From NCBI RefSeq assembly GCF_014851395.1, contig NW_024040817.1:23387269-23451268 (forward strand): a stretch of DNA of 64,000 bases, written 5' to 3'. Below the pieces are notes generated by a model that saw only the letters and a list, made by a program, of their open reading frames with translations, was not told the origin of the DNA and did not search any database. This document shows, one piece after another, positions 23,931-35,846 of this stretch (its first letter is position 1; every line of letters starts with the position of its first letter). Both the position numbers and the translations under genes were made by a program. The DNA is from Micropterus salmoides. Taxonomy: Eukaryota; Chordata; Actinopteri; Centrarchiformes; Centrarchidae.

Positions 23931-25020
23931 CTGCAAGCAGCGTTGGGCGGGCCCTCACACGTGTAGCGCGTCGAGGAGTGAGGTGGCCATTTTGAATTTT
24001 ATGGTCTTTTTTGGATGATCTACACACTCCGTATACTTTAACGAACTCCTCCTAGGCATTAAGAACCGTGCGAGGTCCCTATTGAAACTGAAGGGGATTC
24101 TTTTTCTTTTTTCTGCAAAGTAACCTCAATTTTGGGGGCCTAAACATATTCGAAAACTCACCAAACTTTGCACAAAATTCAGGAAATGGCTCGCTAACGC
24201 CCCCTACAGAGCAGCCCCCGGACTAAGTTTCACCTATGTGTACGAAAATTCTGTGGTATGTGTATCATGTCCAGATGTGCAAAAAAGCCTCTTGGAGCCA
24301 TTGCCTAAACCCAACAGGAAGTCGGCCATTTTGGATTTAATGGTCATTGTTGGCGATTTACACACTCTGTACTTTTACGAACTCCTCCTAGGGAATAAGT
24401 CCGATCAACTTCAAATTTTCGCTGTGCAGTCTAAACCCATTGACGATTAAAAGTTGTACAAACGGTTATATCAGTCGGCCAGTTTACCCGTGGCGTGCTG
24501 TCAAACATTGATGATTCGCCATGAAACAGGAAGTTGTTATAACTTCAGTATACATGCTCACATCTGCACCAAATTTTATATGTTTAATAAGAGTCGCGCC
24601 CTGAACACACCCATATGCCAATATTCACTAAAAGTCATAGCGCCACCTGCTGGAAACAGGAAGTGACCTTTAACAAAGCAGCCCCCTACGCACGTTTCAA
24701 CTACATGTATGAAATTTCTGTGGCACATGTATAATGTCAGGGCGTACCAAAATGCCTCTTGGAGCAATGCTCTAAACCCAATAGGAAGTCAGCCATTTTG
24801 AATTTTATGGTCTTTTTCGGATGATTTACACACTCCATACTTTAACGAACTCCTCCTAGGCATTAAGAACCGTGCGAGGTCCCTATTGAAACTGAAGGGA
24901 TTCTTTTTCTTTTTTCTGTAAAGTAACCACAATTTTCTGCAAAAATCTTTGCAGAAAAAAGAAAAAGAATCCCTTCAGTTTCAATAGGGACCTCGCACGG
25001 TTCGTGCTGGGGCCCTAAAT
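23931..25020 (+). repeat. teleost 'gctgcaagcagcg' repeat, internally duplicated
   Basis: Begins 'aattaaagctgcaagcagcg', continues 'gggcgggccctcacac' and ends near 'ggggccctaa', signatures of an abundant fish repeat. Inside, a module containing 'aggaagtcagccattttga', 'acacactccatactttaacg' and 'gaactcctcctagg' occurs at about 24238-24395 and again at 24707-24861, with a partial copy at 23975-24058. Another module, 'ccgtgcgaggtccctattga', occurs three times: at 24068 and 24870 in direct, and at about 24982-25001 in inverted orientation. Confidence 0.85.
24868..25002. repeat. perfect 51-bp inverted repeat
   Basis: Arm 24868-24918 is the exact reverse complement of arm 24952-25002, with a 33-base spacer that itself contains the shorter palindrome 'ttttctgcaaa...tttgcagaaaa'. 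It arose by inverted duplication of a module of the surrounding repeat. Confidence 0.97.
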
Positions 25021-26326
25021 ATAAGAAATTAAAAATTAAAATATCTTCATACAGCATGCATCATAAGTAAATATCATTATTGCACAGACACGTATAGAAG
25101 TCACGCATCCTCATTACAAATATCCTTATTCTCTGCAGTGCTATTAAAGTGTGCTCTACTAAGCGTGTGTGTATGCATATGTTTAAATAAAGGAGGGGGA
25201 GCGTGGACATTTTATCTTCTCTTATTTGAGCTTGCTCGCATTTACATCAGAAACCCAGGCCAGTGTAAGTGAGTCTATGTGTGCTCCCTTTTTGTGCACG
25301 TTTTAAATTTTTTTTTTTGCTATTCATTTTTCACAAAGCTCAATTTCTGGAGTTCATGAACTTGCTTCTGTGACCTTTGTGTTGCACAGATCTGTCACTT
25401 TGTTGTTTGATCATCACTGATCACTTATTTAATTCTTTTTTTTCTGTGCTTGCAGCTGTAAACATGCTCTTCTCCACCTCCCTCTGAGACTGCAAAGAGA
25501 ACTAAAAGACAGTTGAACTAAAAGATGCGCTGTATAATGTTAATGTAGCTGTTGGTGTCAAGATAGACGACAAGTTTGATGTAATTGCCCCGTGTTGGTG
25601 TGTTTCTGACTGGACTGAATGGGGAGTATTTACCTGATCGTGGCATAGGTAGTGTGACATAATCCTAATCCCCATATCCAAGGACATTTTGTCATGTTTT
25701 TTCTTCTTTAATTTGCTTCTACATTTCTCCTATGTCCCTATCTCCAAATTATATTGATTCATTTTAATGTGTCTTAAACCCAAAGCAGCTTCAAGCTTGA
25801 TTTTATGGGCCAATTGATTGACTTTGCACAGATACACTTTTATGGGGTTTGAGGGATGGAGACTCGATTCTGATGAATAAGTAATGGCCTACAAGCAATC
25901 CTGTGGTGTTGAGGTAAAAAAAAAGATGCTTAAAAAGAGAACTCTGACTGAACTGTATTTTTAGCTTCCCTCTACTCTTTATTGTCTCAAGTTCTGCCGT
26001 CTCCCGAGAAGGATCTTGCGATTTGGAATGAGATACCCCCAAGGAATCTGCTTGCACTTTGAGGATAAACACCACCTTTCGCAGCCACAACTTTCTCAGC
26101 TGGTTGCACTAAATTGCAATTTCAAAGCTCAAAAAATCTTTAATTTAGGGGCTGATGAACACTTGCAACCATGAAATAGTGCATTTAAAAAATAAAAGAA
26201 AGAAATTTGGGACTGGGTGTTTGCTGTTAGCTACAGTATGACTCACAAATCCCAAAATGAATGCCAACAACAATATTTTTTCAAATTCAGGATTGGGTTG
26301 CACAAGCCATTTGTAAATCTAATACA

Positions 26327-26328
<2 letters not shown>

Positions 26329-26360
<32 letters not shown>
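26329..26360. repeat. (GT)n microsatellite
   Basis: Sixteen uninterrupted GT units. Confidence 0.96.
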
Positions 26361-26362
<2 letters not shown>

Positions 26363-27954
26363 AGTTCTTCTTAAGATCTTACTACTTGCTAGTTTCAAAT
26401 TTGGTTGCACCAGCAAACCTGGCTAGTAAGTTCTTCAGTAATGTGAGGTGGTACATTTTGTACAAATCTCTACTTAGTAAACACTTATGTTATAACTATG
26501 CTGAGTTTTAACTCAAGAACAGCTGATATAACCGGCTCCAGTTCAGCAAGGGCCACAAATCAGCTTACTTGAAAAAGCATTTCATTAAAATGTACAAGTA
26601 GAATAACAAAAAACAACACAAATGCTTATCAATGGATACAGTCCTGATGCTTTTTTAAAATCTCTGCCAATATTGCAACATATAGCCATTTTCTACAGCT
26701 TACTTAAAGACACACTGATAACATGTGTAGCTGAATCTACAGATTACTCACTATTTACCAGCTCTCTATATCTCTGTACTTTTAATACCCCCGTCTTCTC
26801 CCTCTCTCTCAGCCTTCTACTCCTGCTCCTCTGAGCCTTCCTTCACAGAGTAGACTTAATTATTTATTGCCATGATTTATTTAGCTTTGCTCAACACAGG
26901 ACCAGCAATCTCCATCCTGCTGTCTCTAACTTTCTATCCCTCCCTCCCCCCCTTCTCTATAGCTTGCCTTCTATCTTTCTCCCAGCATCTCTCCAAATCT
27001 GTTCCTTTCTCTTTCTTCCATCTCTTCAACATAGCTTAATCTCCTGCGGTCTCTCGCTGCACATTTCTGTATCTTCAAAATAACCTCCTCATTTTCTCTG
27101 CCTCTGTTTTCTCATTCCAAAGTCTTTCAAACTTTTTAAGCCCAAATCCCTTCTCTTACAATCTCCGCTCTTTGTCATGTTCATCTGTTTTTATTCTCTC
27201 CCTTCGTGACACTCATTAACCAGTCCTGTCACTCATCTTTTCATCCTTCTCCAGTTGAATATTTCTTTTGCATTCATGTTCCTCTAATATCTGTCTTTCC
27301 ATCATTATTCCCTCTAATCTCAGGTCAATTATTTTTTGTGCATGCACGTGCAAATGCGTCTGTCTTTTCTCTTACATGGCAACAAGCTGCTGAATTATCC
27401 TTCATTATCTGCAAACTTTTTGGTGCAACTCCACTGCTCATTTATTTCTATTTATTCTGTTGTTCTAAAATGGGATGAAATGTGCCAAAAAAAAAAGGAA
27501 GAAGGAAAGAAGAGGGGAAACATTTTCAATACTTTAATTGGTGTTTGAAGTGTTTGAAGTCACTGGAGTTTTTGGATCCTTTGGTTCACTGTATAGAATA
27601 ACTGAAAGCTCTAATAATTTCAGAAGCAAACTTACCACATTCGTTGTTTTGTTATGACTCGAGCTGCGTTACTGCATGACTTCAAATGCCAGTGTCCATT
27701 CCTACATTTTCTTTCATGTAGTAACATGTAAGTTCAGTGTTTCTTTTCCTTTGTAATTGGAATGCTTTTGTGGAGGTCAGAAGGTCACCTCCATCATGCT
27801 TTCTAAGGACAGACTCATTAAATATCTCGTTTCTCTCATTCTCTAACCCTCTTGCCTGCGATGGGATGGTCCACCCCCTCCCCCCTCTCCCTCTCTCCCT
27901 CATTCCTCATCCCCATGTTGTGTGTGTTTGTGCGTGTGTTTGTGGGTGCTGCAG

Positions 27955-28116
27955 TGCATGGGCTGTGGGAGGAGTGGTCGTCATGGAGTCTGTGCTCTGT
28001 GACCTGTGGGCGGGGCTCCAGGACGCGAACCAGGAAGTGTGTGAACGGAGGCGGGGCCGTGGCTTGTGGACAGCCTGACATTCAGACCAAACTCTGCAAC
28101 ATAGCAGTGTGTCCTG
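27955..28116 (+). CDS. adgrb2: adgrb2 exon 3: thrombospondin type 1 repeat 2
   Basis: Encodes residues 92-145. The acceptor is 'gtgctgcag' after a long pyrimidine and TG tract; the donor is 'gttagt'. Phase 1-1, 162 bases, so this exon could be skipped without a frameshift. It opens VHGLWEEWSSWSLCSVTCGR, very close to the second repeat of BAI2/BAI3 (VHGVWEEW). Six cysteines are present, ending LCNIAVCPG, along with the WSSW mannosylation-type motif, the CSVTC O-fucosylation consensus and the RTRTRK basic strand that stacks between the tryptophans. The loop VNGGGAVACG is glycine-rich and shorter than in BAI3 as remembered. Extracellular adhesive module. Confidence 0.97.
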
Positions 28117-28152
28117 GTTAGTACCATCCCCATTTACATTCTACACCCATTT

Positions 28153-28173
28153 TCTCTCTCTCTCTCTCTCTCT
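28153..28173. repeat. (TC)n microsatellite
   Basis: About ten TC units just inside intron 3. Confidence 0.9.
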
Positions 28174-28599
28174 TGGCCTCTCTGTATTCCAGCATGACTT
28201 CTTTTTCTCCCAAATCACAAAAACCAAACTGGGTTGGTGTCATAGCTCTTGAATTTACATGCTTATGCATTTATATTTTGTGTTCTTCCGTTGAAGTTCT
28301 TGCAGTGACCACGTGTTTCTCTCCTCTGCTAAACTGTGGACTAATGCTGCATTCATGTCACGCCGTGCAGGCTGTAATTACGAGAAGCTGAGTGGGAAAA
28401 CTGTACATGTCACCCTGCCATAATTCTAAGTATAGGCTGTTGGTTATTTCTGACAGCTATGATATCTTCCACATGATGAAAAGAACTGCATACTTGTCAA
28501 CAAACTGGCGGCTGAAAAAAAATGGCATCTCTGGCAATTCCATCTAAATAAAATTCCATAGTGACATCAATAGAATCAATTTAGCTAATCATTGTAAAC

Positions 28600-28720
28600 A
28601 TTGGCCTGCTGAAGATCAGCCTGTCAATGTGAGCATGTTAGCATGCTGATATTAGCATTTAACTCAATGCATCACTGTCACCACAAGTACAGCCTCACTG
28701 AGATGCTAACCTGGCTGTTT
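28600..28720. repeat. teleost interspersed repeat, copy 2 (partial)
   Basis: 'gagcatgttagcatgctgat', 'attagcatttaactcaatgc' and 'aagtacagcctcactgagatg' align in order with the copies at 8740-9060 and 63490-63720. Confidence 0.75.
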
Positions 28721-30348
28721 ACGCTTGTTCCTCTTGTTTTTTTAATTTAAATGTCTTTGTCATCTTGACAGTCTGATGTTTTACAAAGGAGCTATATTTG
28801 ATATTTATTGTTCTTCTCATTCTGCTGACATGGTGTGAATGCAGCATCTCATCTTTCCTGCCTGCTTTTGCTCGCTGCTTTCTTCCTGTATCCTCACCAG
28901 AGTTTTCAGTTCCATATTCATCTGTGGTCAGCCATGGGAGTCTTTTCAATCTCTCACTCAGCCATCCTGAAGGATCGTCGCCTAGCAAAGCCTTCAGGGT
29001 GGACCTCTATGCTTCTTCCATGGTTGGCTTGGTTTAGATTGCGGAGCAGTCCTGCACTAGAGCTCTTCAGCTACTCCGAGATTACCTGTTAGGCCTAGAC
29101 CGCGTCAAGAACAGCAATAAGTCACCTGTGCAGCCACATCTAATTCTGGTGTCGAGGGCACCTCTGGACTTTATACCAATCTGGCTCGGACTGTCCAGCT
29201 GAAACGTCTTTATCAGGCTGCCATTGGAGTGGAATAGGACAGAGCAGCTATTGAAATAATATCTCAATAGAGCAGATTCTGAAGAAACACTGGGGCAGCT
29301 ACTATCACAGGGCAGCTTTCTAAACTTAGACGTCAACATATCTCCTGGGATGTAAATACAAACCTCAGTAAATGTGATTTTGTATTTCAAGAAAACCACT
29401 TACTTTAAAAGTAAGTATTCATTTCAGTGATTTAATTTTTTGTGTTGGCAGAATACAGATAGTTTCTGCCAAACCTTTGAGTGAGACATTAAAGGATGCA
29501 CAGACACTAAAACATAAACAGTTTATAACAACATTGGTGGCTTTGTGAATAATAACCTTTTTTTGCCTGAATTGATTTCAGTCAGCGTGAGATTGCGTAT
29601 GCTTGCATAGTATGTAATCACTCACTGCCTGAGCAATTATCACAGGATAAGTGCTTTTTATTTATTATTGCTAAGGCAAAGAATCCTGTATCCATTTTCC
29701 CCTGGTAAATGATAAATAATATTTATGTGAATGCCGCTGGAGCCTGTCTGGTCTAGAGCCTTTTTGTGTTCTCACCCGTCTCTGCATACTAATATTTATT
29801 TTTATTTTTTGCTTTTTTTGTTTTCCAAAGCAGGGTTTTTTATAAGGTTAATGTTTAAATAAAACAAAACTGTCCCCATTGCCAGACAAAGAGGCTGCAA
29901 AGTTATGTCTCAAAGAGGGAGGAATAGGGAGACGTCGTAATCTAAAGTATGGCCTCCGGGATGTTTTGCCATGCTGTTTTGGGAACAGTGATGGAAAGAG
30001 AGTGTTTGGGAGAAAGGGTAGGCTCCTCCTTCAAGGGCCTTAAGGAAATCTGTGGATGTGTGTCTTCATATGGTTTATGTGTTCGTGTATGAGTGTGTGA
30101 ATCTATCACAACACATTCAATGTGCTTTTGGGAGTTCAAAGGCAATGGTCCTTTGAAATGATGAATGCCAGCATAGGCCTTTTGGCACAGACATCCATGC
30201 ATAGAGAATAGAGCTTTGATGGATCTTGTCTATGTGTGTGTGTGTATGTATGCATTTTTTAAAATGTGCCTCAGTGATTGGATCTCACTGCAAACCATAC
30301 ACTCAGTCCGAATACTATGCAATACAGCATACTCTATACTGTCTATAC

Positions 30349-30590
30349 CAGTGGTTCTCAAACTTTTTCACACAAGGACCTGTAAACTGACAAATTATAC
30401 TATGGACCCCCCATTCGATAAGATTTTTTCCCATGGTCACCCATCTGATTTTGCTTTTAGATTACAGAAAGTGTATGACAAAATAGTGTACACTGTATTC
30501 TGTCATTGTGTTACTTATGGATGGAAATAAAGTGAAAGTAAATGATTCCCTGGAACCCCCCCCTGAAAAATCGCACTTTAAGAACCACTG
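30349..30590. mobile_element. short hAT-like MITE
   Basis: Starts 'cagtggttctcaaacttt' and ends 'actttaagaaccactg': imperfect terminal inverted repeats with the CAGTGGTTCTCAAA terminus widespread in vertebrate hAT elements. About 242 bp, no coding potential. The flanks (gtctatac, agatttga) do not match, so the target duplication has decayed. Confidence 0.75.
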
Positions 30591-33464
30591 AGATTTGAAC
30601 TCTTCCTATAATTTCTCAAAACTAATCTCTTATGCAGACGTCTTAAACTAACGCATTAACAAACGCAAGCATATGTGGGCAGAGCTGCAAATTTTAACAT
30701 GACAGCTATTGTATCAAATAAAGACAATCAACAGGCTAAGAACAAAATCAGCAGAATTATCAAACACAAATAATTAATTTGATCATATTAGATCACATCA
30801 AGAACTAAAAGGCACTTGCATGTGGGCAGAGAGCTGGCTGGAAATTGCCTTTAAGTTCCTTGATACCTACTTATTTTGCTCACAATATAAACACCAAGTT
30901 TATGCACGGATTACTGGTTATGTCCTAAATACAATCAAATGAATAGTTTGTGGCTTTGGCAAGAAAACAGCTTCCTACCGGAGAGCTGCCATGCTGCATT
31001 GCTACTTTATTACAATTGGTGTAAATATGCAGTTTGTTTGTTGATATGGCATTTTGATTTCTGGGAAGTGTCTTCACATATACTGTATGTTAAGCTCACT
31101 TGAATTTAAAATAATATGCATAAGTTCCTGCCGATGAGAGTTGATGAAACTATAGCAACTAAAAACTTGTCACTTTGATTACTCAGGATCAGACTTGGGA
31201 AGTGTCCCTTTCACGCTTAAATTCTAGTTCACAGCTCATTCTGTGTACGTCATCCCCAACACAAGTGTTGGCCCCAGCTAGTTGGAACACTGTACCAGTC
31301 ACACACTGCGTGATTGACCACATTACCAAGGAGAGTTGGCAATGCCTTCCCACTTGGGAGAAGCAGACAAATACATTTACTGCACTGTACTTCACTTTCT
31401 CTGCTACTTAAAGCCCCTGTGTGTAGAGTGTACGCCTCATTTTTCATTCTGAGGCCAAACAAGAACAGTTCTCACTTTGAATTGCTTTTCTTGTTAATAT
31501 AGTGACAAATAGACAGACTACTATACAGTCCTACAGCGCATACAGAATACCTATGCAGGTAAAAACAGACTTCCCCATTTGACGTGTCATAGTAGCCTAT
31601 TTAAAATGTATGTGATTAAACATTAGCATTGCCGTAACTTAAATAATTCCAGACATTTTCAAAAATACTTTTTTGCTTTAATTATAAGAGCATACATAGT
31701 GTATTTCTTTTTAGCATAGATTAGTCACTAGACACGAATATATGATCTTCACATTAGCTCGGCTTGACTGAAAGTTACTTTAAAGATTTGTAATTCAAAA
31801 TTTAAAGGTGCACTACTAATTTTTTTATATATTAACAATTGATTAAATGACTATGTGTAATATGAAAGGAATTTCTCTTCCAACTCTGCTCTTCTCTGCT
31901 CTGTGGAGTGTTTTATTGTCTTTAAGCTCATTGTTTACTGCCCTCAACCTTTCTGTTTTTGGTTCAGTTCCACTGTTATCAACCACTTCAATATCACCAC
32001 TTCAAATTATAAGAGTAAAATATGTTTTTTATGTCATGTTTTGCTATGTACTTAAGCTTAATAGTTCAAAATTAACAATAAAAACATATTATAGGAAAAA
32101 TAGGTCAGAAGTTGCAATTTAATGCTGTAATATGCACTTTTGCATTATTAATGTATTTGTTAAATGTTTGTTTTATTATAATATAATACAATTTATCACA
32201 TCTTTAGAAAAATTAGAGTAGATACTAGCTGGTTACAGAAATCAAACTTAATGCGGTCTCACTCCACTGTTGCATGACATCCACATACGTGGGCAGTTGG
32301 TTTTTGGTGTATAAAAACTATACTATACTATAAATATTAATTTATAAAACATAAACCTGTTAATGATACTTTATTGCATATAGTACTATTTTTTTTCCTT
32401 GATTGACCTCTTTGAATAAAAGTTTTTTATAGATATATCTGAGGCATTTAGCACATGGCCATCGGCCATCTTAGATTGATGAGGTCATCAAGCAATCAAT
32501 ATTTGGAAAACAAGAGAGTAACCACTGTGCGTTTTTCTGGTGAGAACGTGCTAAGCGAAAACTAACAATTGTATCAATGCATTTAGTGCCTTTATTCAAC
32601 AGTATTTAGAAAGAGAAACGGACGTGTTCACAGGTCAGTTGTTACAAAGAGCTCCATTCAAAAATGTGTATCAAGAACAGTGAAGAAATAAGTATTCACT
32701 GAGTTTATTTGTCATAAATCTTCATTCACAGTCATGCGTTTCCACACTAGAACACTGTGTTTTTTCTATAACACACATCACCAAAATATTACTAGCTTTG
32801 AAGTTGATGAAATACCACAATATTTGACTACACACTATAAATGATTAACATGCCTGTTTTTGATTATCATAATTTTTTTTTTTTGCATTTCGGATATTTT
32901 ATTTGACAGCTCACTTACTCCAGCAACGCTCCCTTATTAAAGGGGACAGTGTGGGCTTTGATTACACCTGCGCATGTCACCAAGCTTTGGTTAAGCTATT
33001 TGGTATTCATGCATCATCTATTTATCTATTGCTGCACAAACGCCAGTTAAGAGTTGAAATGCCTTTCTAATAACACCGAATGTACTCTGTGTGAACTCCT
33101 TAAAACAAAGCATGAAAGGAATTGTAATCAGCTATTTCATAACAGATTGAAATATTTAAAATGTCCGTAGAACCATGAAGTGTATTTTGTTTGTTTGTTG
33201 CTATTTATGGAAAACCAAATAGCCTCTGTAATTTATTTGTTCTCCGTCCTAACTCATTCTATATTCTATTTACTTCTTTGTCTGTTCTGTATATTTTCTC
33301 CTTTGCAACTATCTTTTCCCAAACATCCTTTTTGCCTTCTATCTATATCCTTCTGGACCACTTTATCCTGATTTCCCTGTGTCTCTCAAAATCTTTTTCC
33401 TTCCACCTTCATCCATTATCCTGTCTCTCCCTATCTACTTCCATCTCCCTTTCCTTCTTTCTAG

Positions 33465-33629
33465 TGGAGGGCCAGTGGTTGGAGTGGGGGCCATGGTCGA
33501 GATGCAGTGTGACTTGTAACACAGGAACCCAGCAGAGGCAGAGACGCTGCAGTGCATCGGTGCACGGCTGGGCTGAATGTAAGGGCCCCCATCAGGAGAG
33601 TAGAGACTGCACCAACCCTTCCTGCAGCG
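33465..33629 (+). CDS. adgrb2: adgrb2 exon 4: thrombospondin type 1 repeat 3
   Basis: Encodes residues 146-200. The acceptor is 'ccttctttctag' and the donor 'gtaagc'; phase 1-1, 165 bases. It opens VEGQWLEWGPWSRCSVTC, matching the third repeat of BAI2 (VEGQWLEWGPW) very closely. Six cysteines follow the group-1 spacing, ending CTNPSCSG. WGPW is the mannosylation-type motif, CSVTC the O-fucosylation consensus, and TQQRQRR the basic strand. The frame is open upstream through the pyrimidine tract to 33191, but that part encodes only Ser/Phe/Leu-rich noise and is intronic. A very short intron (422 bp) separates it from TSR4. Confidence 0.97.
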
Positions 33630-34051
33630 GTAAGCCATACAAATAACTGCTTAGTATTTGCCCTCACATGCTCTCAAACGTTATTATGCAAACAAAACAT
33701 GCATTATCAAAAGGCATCTGTATGGTCTTCTCTGATCCGTGTTCCCCAGGAAATTGTGGGTTTGGTCCCAGTTTGGCTCGCGAAGTCTGTTTCAACCGGG
33801 ACCCCGGAGGACAAAAATACTAGCGTGTTGTAATGAGCCTGGGCCCCAGAATGGGCTCATATTGACTTAATTTGGGTACCACACTAAAAAATAGAAAAAA
33901 GCTTAGAAACTGCTGCTTTAGAGTTGTAATCTAAATTTACTCTCCATCAACAAATCCCATTTCTTCTTCACCTTACATGCCACTCTCGTTCCCTCCAATA
34001 CTTCCTCCCCGCTCCCTAATGATCACAGGCGGTGCTTTGCTCCTGTTCTAG
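33630..34051 (+). other. intron 4 (422 bp)
   Basis: Short intron with no recognised repeat. An alternative AG at 34027-34028 would add 23 bases and break the frame, so the AG at 34050-34051 is taken as the acceptor. Confidence 0.93.
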
Positions 34052-34216
34052 GTGGAGGTAACTGGGGCAGCTGGAACCACTGGAGTCTCTGCAGTAAGAC
34101 ATGTGACTCCGGTTGGCAGCGTCGCTTCAGGATGTGCGAGGGCACCGGAATACAGGGCTACCCCTGCGATGGCTCGGGAGAGGAGGTCCGGTCTTGTAAC
34201 GAGAAAAAATGCCCTG
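34052..34216 (+). CDS. adgrb2: adgrb2 exon 5: thrombospondin type 1 repeat 4
   Basis: Encodes residues 201-255. The acceptor is 'tcctgttctag' and the donor 'gtcagt'; phase 1-1, 165 bases. It reads GGNWGSWNHWSLCSKTCDSG, then WQRRFRMC and QGYPCDGSGEEVRSC, ending NEKKCPG, with all six cysteines. CSKTC gives the O-fucosylation consensus. WQRRFRMC and QGYPC...GTGEEV-like strings are strong BAI2 signatures against BAI3. This is the last TSR before the HormR domain, giving four in total, as expected of BAI2/BAI3. The reverse strand is open for 155 codons across this exon, but only as a shadow. Confidence 0.97.
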
Positions 34217-35437
34217 GTCAGTGACTCTGTGAATGCATGTTTGTGTGTGAGCTGAGAAAATAAGGGAGAGCCACAGTATACTGTATATTGTTCATGCTTG
34301 AAAGCACTTTTTGCCTTAGACATTTTTTTCTGAATGGCTCTTATATGCATGCCTCTCCTAGTGGATCCCTGATAGAGACAAAAAAGTGTGTGTATCTGTC
34401 TGTGTGCCTGATTTGCATATGCACAGTATTTGTCAGGCAGAATGGAAGTGATTCCCAGTGGTTCGCACCACAGCCAAAGGCTTCTATAACAAATTCCAAA
34501 CTGTGCTCTTCTCAACTATTATCTGTCTCTTGTCTATCTTCCTGTCAAACCACATACTCATCCATCTTTACCTCTTCATTGATTTTGAATATCCTTGCCT
34601 TGTGGTGTTTTCCTTTAATCTTCTCTGTCTGTCTACACCATTGCTCCTTATATTGCTCCTCTTTAACATCGTTTCCATTGCACTAATCTCACTCTTGCGT
34701 CCTTTCTGTGGTACTCTGCCCAGTAGAGGGTGAGATGTTCAATGTCTGAGTGTCAGCCCCTGCAGGAAACACTGTGGTTCAATAAGCACGCCTCTTGACT
34801 GAAGCTGTGCGCGCACGTGTGAATATGCAAGTGTATTTTCTTTACAAGCCTGAATGCCACATGTGTACGTGCTTGCATTGAGCTCTGACTGGCTACAAAT
34901 GATAAACTTTAGAGTGCAGGCTCCACCATGACCCCTCGGTTTTGAGTAGCTCTCAAAACTCTGACACAAGATGAGGATCCTGTCTGTTGGCATTGCAGGG
35001 GAACATCATATCATATTTTCTCTCTTTCTGCATTTCTCTCTCTCTTCGCTCTTCGTCCCTCTTCATCTCTCTGCATCGCCAACACTCGTCTGCCCCCTCG
35101 GAATATCTTCAGAGCGCTCTCCCCTGTTTTTTCATCAGGGCTATGAAAGAGAGGGAGGGGGGAAAACAGATGAATAAAGAGAGGGGGTAAGATGAAGAGG
35201 GAATGAGATACTGCACTGAGGCAGTGACACTGACAGAGAGCACTGAGCAGTGTACAAGGGAATAAGATTGGGAGCTGCTGCAGGAGAACATTGATTTGAA
35301 TCTTGTTTTTTGTGCTTTTCTGTCTCCCTTTTTTTCGCTGGCTGTGTATGTGTCTGTGGGAGTGTGCGTGCGTGGAGATTTTTCTTTTTCTGTGTGCCTG
35401 CTAGACTTCATTTCACTTTTTCTGTGTCTTTCTACAG
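34217..35437 (+). other. intron 5
   Basis: Pyrimidine-rich segments at about 34500-34720 and 35020-35110; a purine-rich AG tract at 35140-35210. No transposon or hairpin of note recognised. Confidence 0.9.
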
Positions 35438-35539
35438 CTCCTCATGAGATATGTAAAGACGAGCATCTTCTCTCTATGTCATGGAAAAGAGCCTCAGCTG
35501 GAGAAACTGTCTACAACAAATGTCCAACTAACGCCACTG
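35438..35539 (+). CDS. adgrb2: adgrb2 exon 6: HormR domain, first half
   Basis: Encodes residues 256-289. The acceptor is 'ctttctacag' and the donor 'gttagt'; phase 1-1, 102 bases. The peptide starts APHEICKDEHLLSMSWKRAS, continues AGETVYNKCP and ends TNATG. The two cysteines and the SMSW tryptophan are those of the hormone-receptor motif (HormR/HRM) found before the GAIN domain in many adhesion GPCRs. NAT is an N-glycosylation sequon. Human BAI2 as remembered has [20 protein letters not shown] at this place, a clear match. HormR in BAI receptors has no proven hormone ligand. The exon is symmetric and skippable in frame, but skipping would break the domain. Confidence 0.96.
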
Positions 35540-35788
35540 GTTAGTCACATGATATGCTTTAACAAATATCTGTTAGCTGTTAGCATACAGTATTTCAATC
35601 AAGCTTTGTGAATTTTTGATTAAGTTTGGCCTGGAGTTCTTTGTGTAAATCAAAGGTGTTACACAGTAGGGGAGACCGGGTATGGTTGTAACACTTTTTG
35701 CTTCAGCAACTCTAACTAGCTGAATTTTTTAGCTAGAATTCTCAAACTTTTATCAGTTGATGTCAAATACATGCTGTTCCTTTGTAAC

Positions 35789-35846
35789 CCCCAGCATGTG
35801 TTACAACCTACCCCACTACTGGGGTAGGTTGTAACACATGCTGGGG
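35789..35846. repeat. perfect 26-bp hairpin with 6-base loop
   Basis: Arms 35789-35814 and 35821-35846 are exact reverse complements around 'actact'. The core is 'ttacaacctacccc' against 'ggggtaggttgtaa'. Confidence 0.97.

Larger units (their letters stand above)
20087..27954 (+). other. intron 2
   Basis: The longest intron between two exons of the window. It contains a CA microsatellite (20572-20593), a poly-C run near 22162, a rearranged teleost repeat (23931-25020) with a perfect 51-bp inverted repeat, a GT microsatellite (26329-26360) and a pyrimidine-rich stretch (26790-27210). An open frame at 21589-21945 (118 codons) is unrecognised. The remaining sequence shows nothing I can name. 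Confidence 0.9.
28117..33464 (+). other. intron 3
   Basis: Contains a TC microsatellite (28153-28173), a partial teleost repeat (28600-28720) and a short hAT-like MITE (30349-30590). The 3' end (33235-33464) is a long pyrimidine-rich tract leading to the TSR3 acceptor. The 28800-29400, 29420-30340 and 30600-33180 stretches hold nothing I recognise; the last is notably AT-rich. Confidence 0.9.

Noticed and set aside
23931..25020. CRISPR-like spaced repeats
   Set aside because: Repeats are long, diverged and irregularly spaced in a vertebrate intron; this is a duplicated interspersed repeat.
33191..33464. Open frame directly upstream of TSR3 with a possible start
   Set aside because: It translates the pyrimidine tract and ends at a strong acceptor; the Ser/Phe/Leu-rich peptide has no counterpart in BAI proteins.
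34029..34051. Alternative acceptor for exon 5
   Set aside because: Would add 23 bases and shift the frame out of TSR4.
34048..34515. 155-codon open frame on - strand across TSR4
   Set aside because: Antisense shadow of the TSR4 exon; the + strand frame has all TSR hallmarks.
35789..35846. Transcription terminator hairpin
   Set aside because: The shape resembles an intrinsic terminator, but this is a eukaryotic intron and the hairpin belongs to a transposon-like element.
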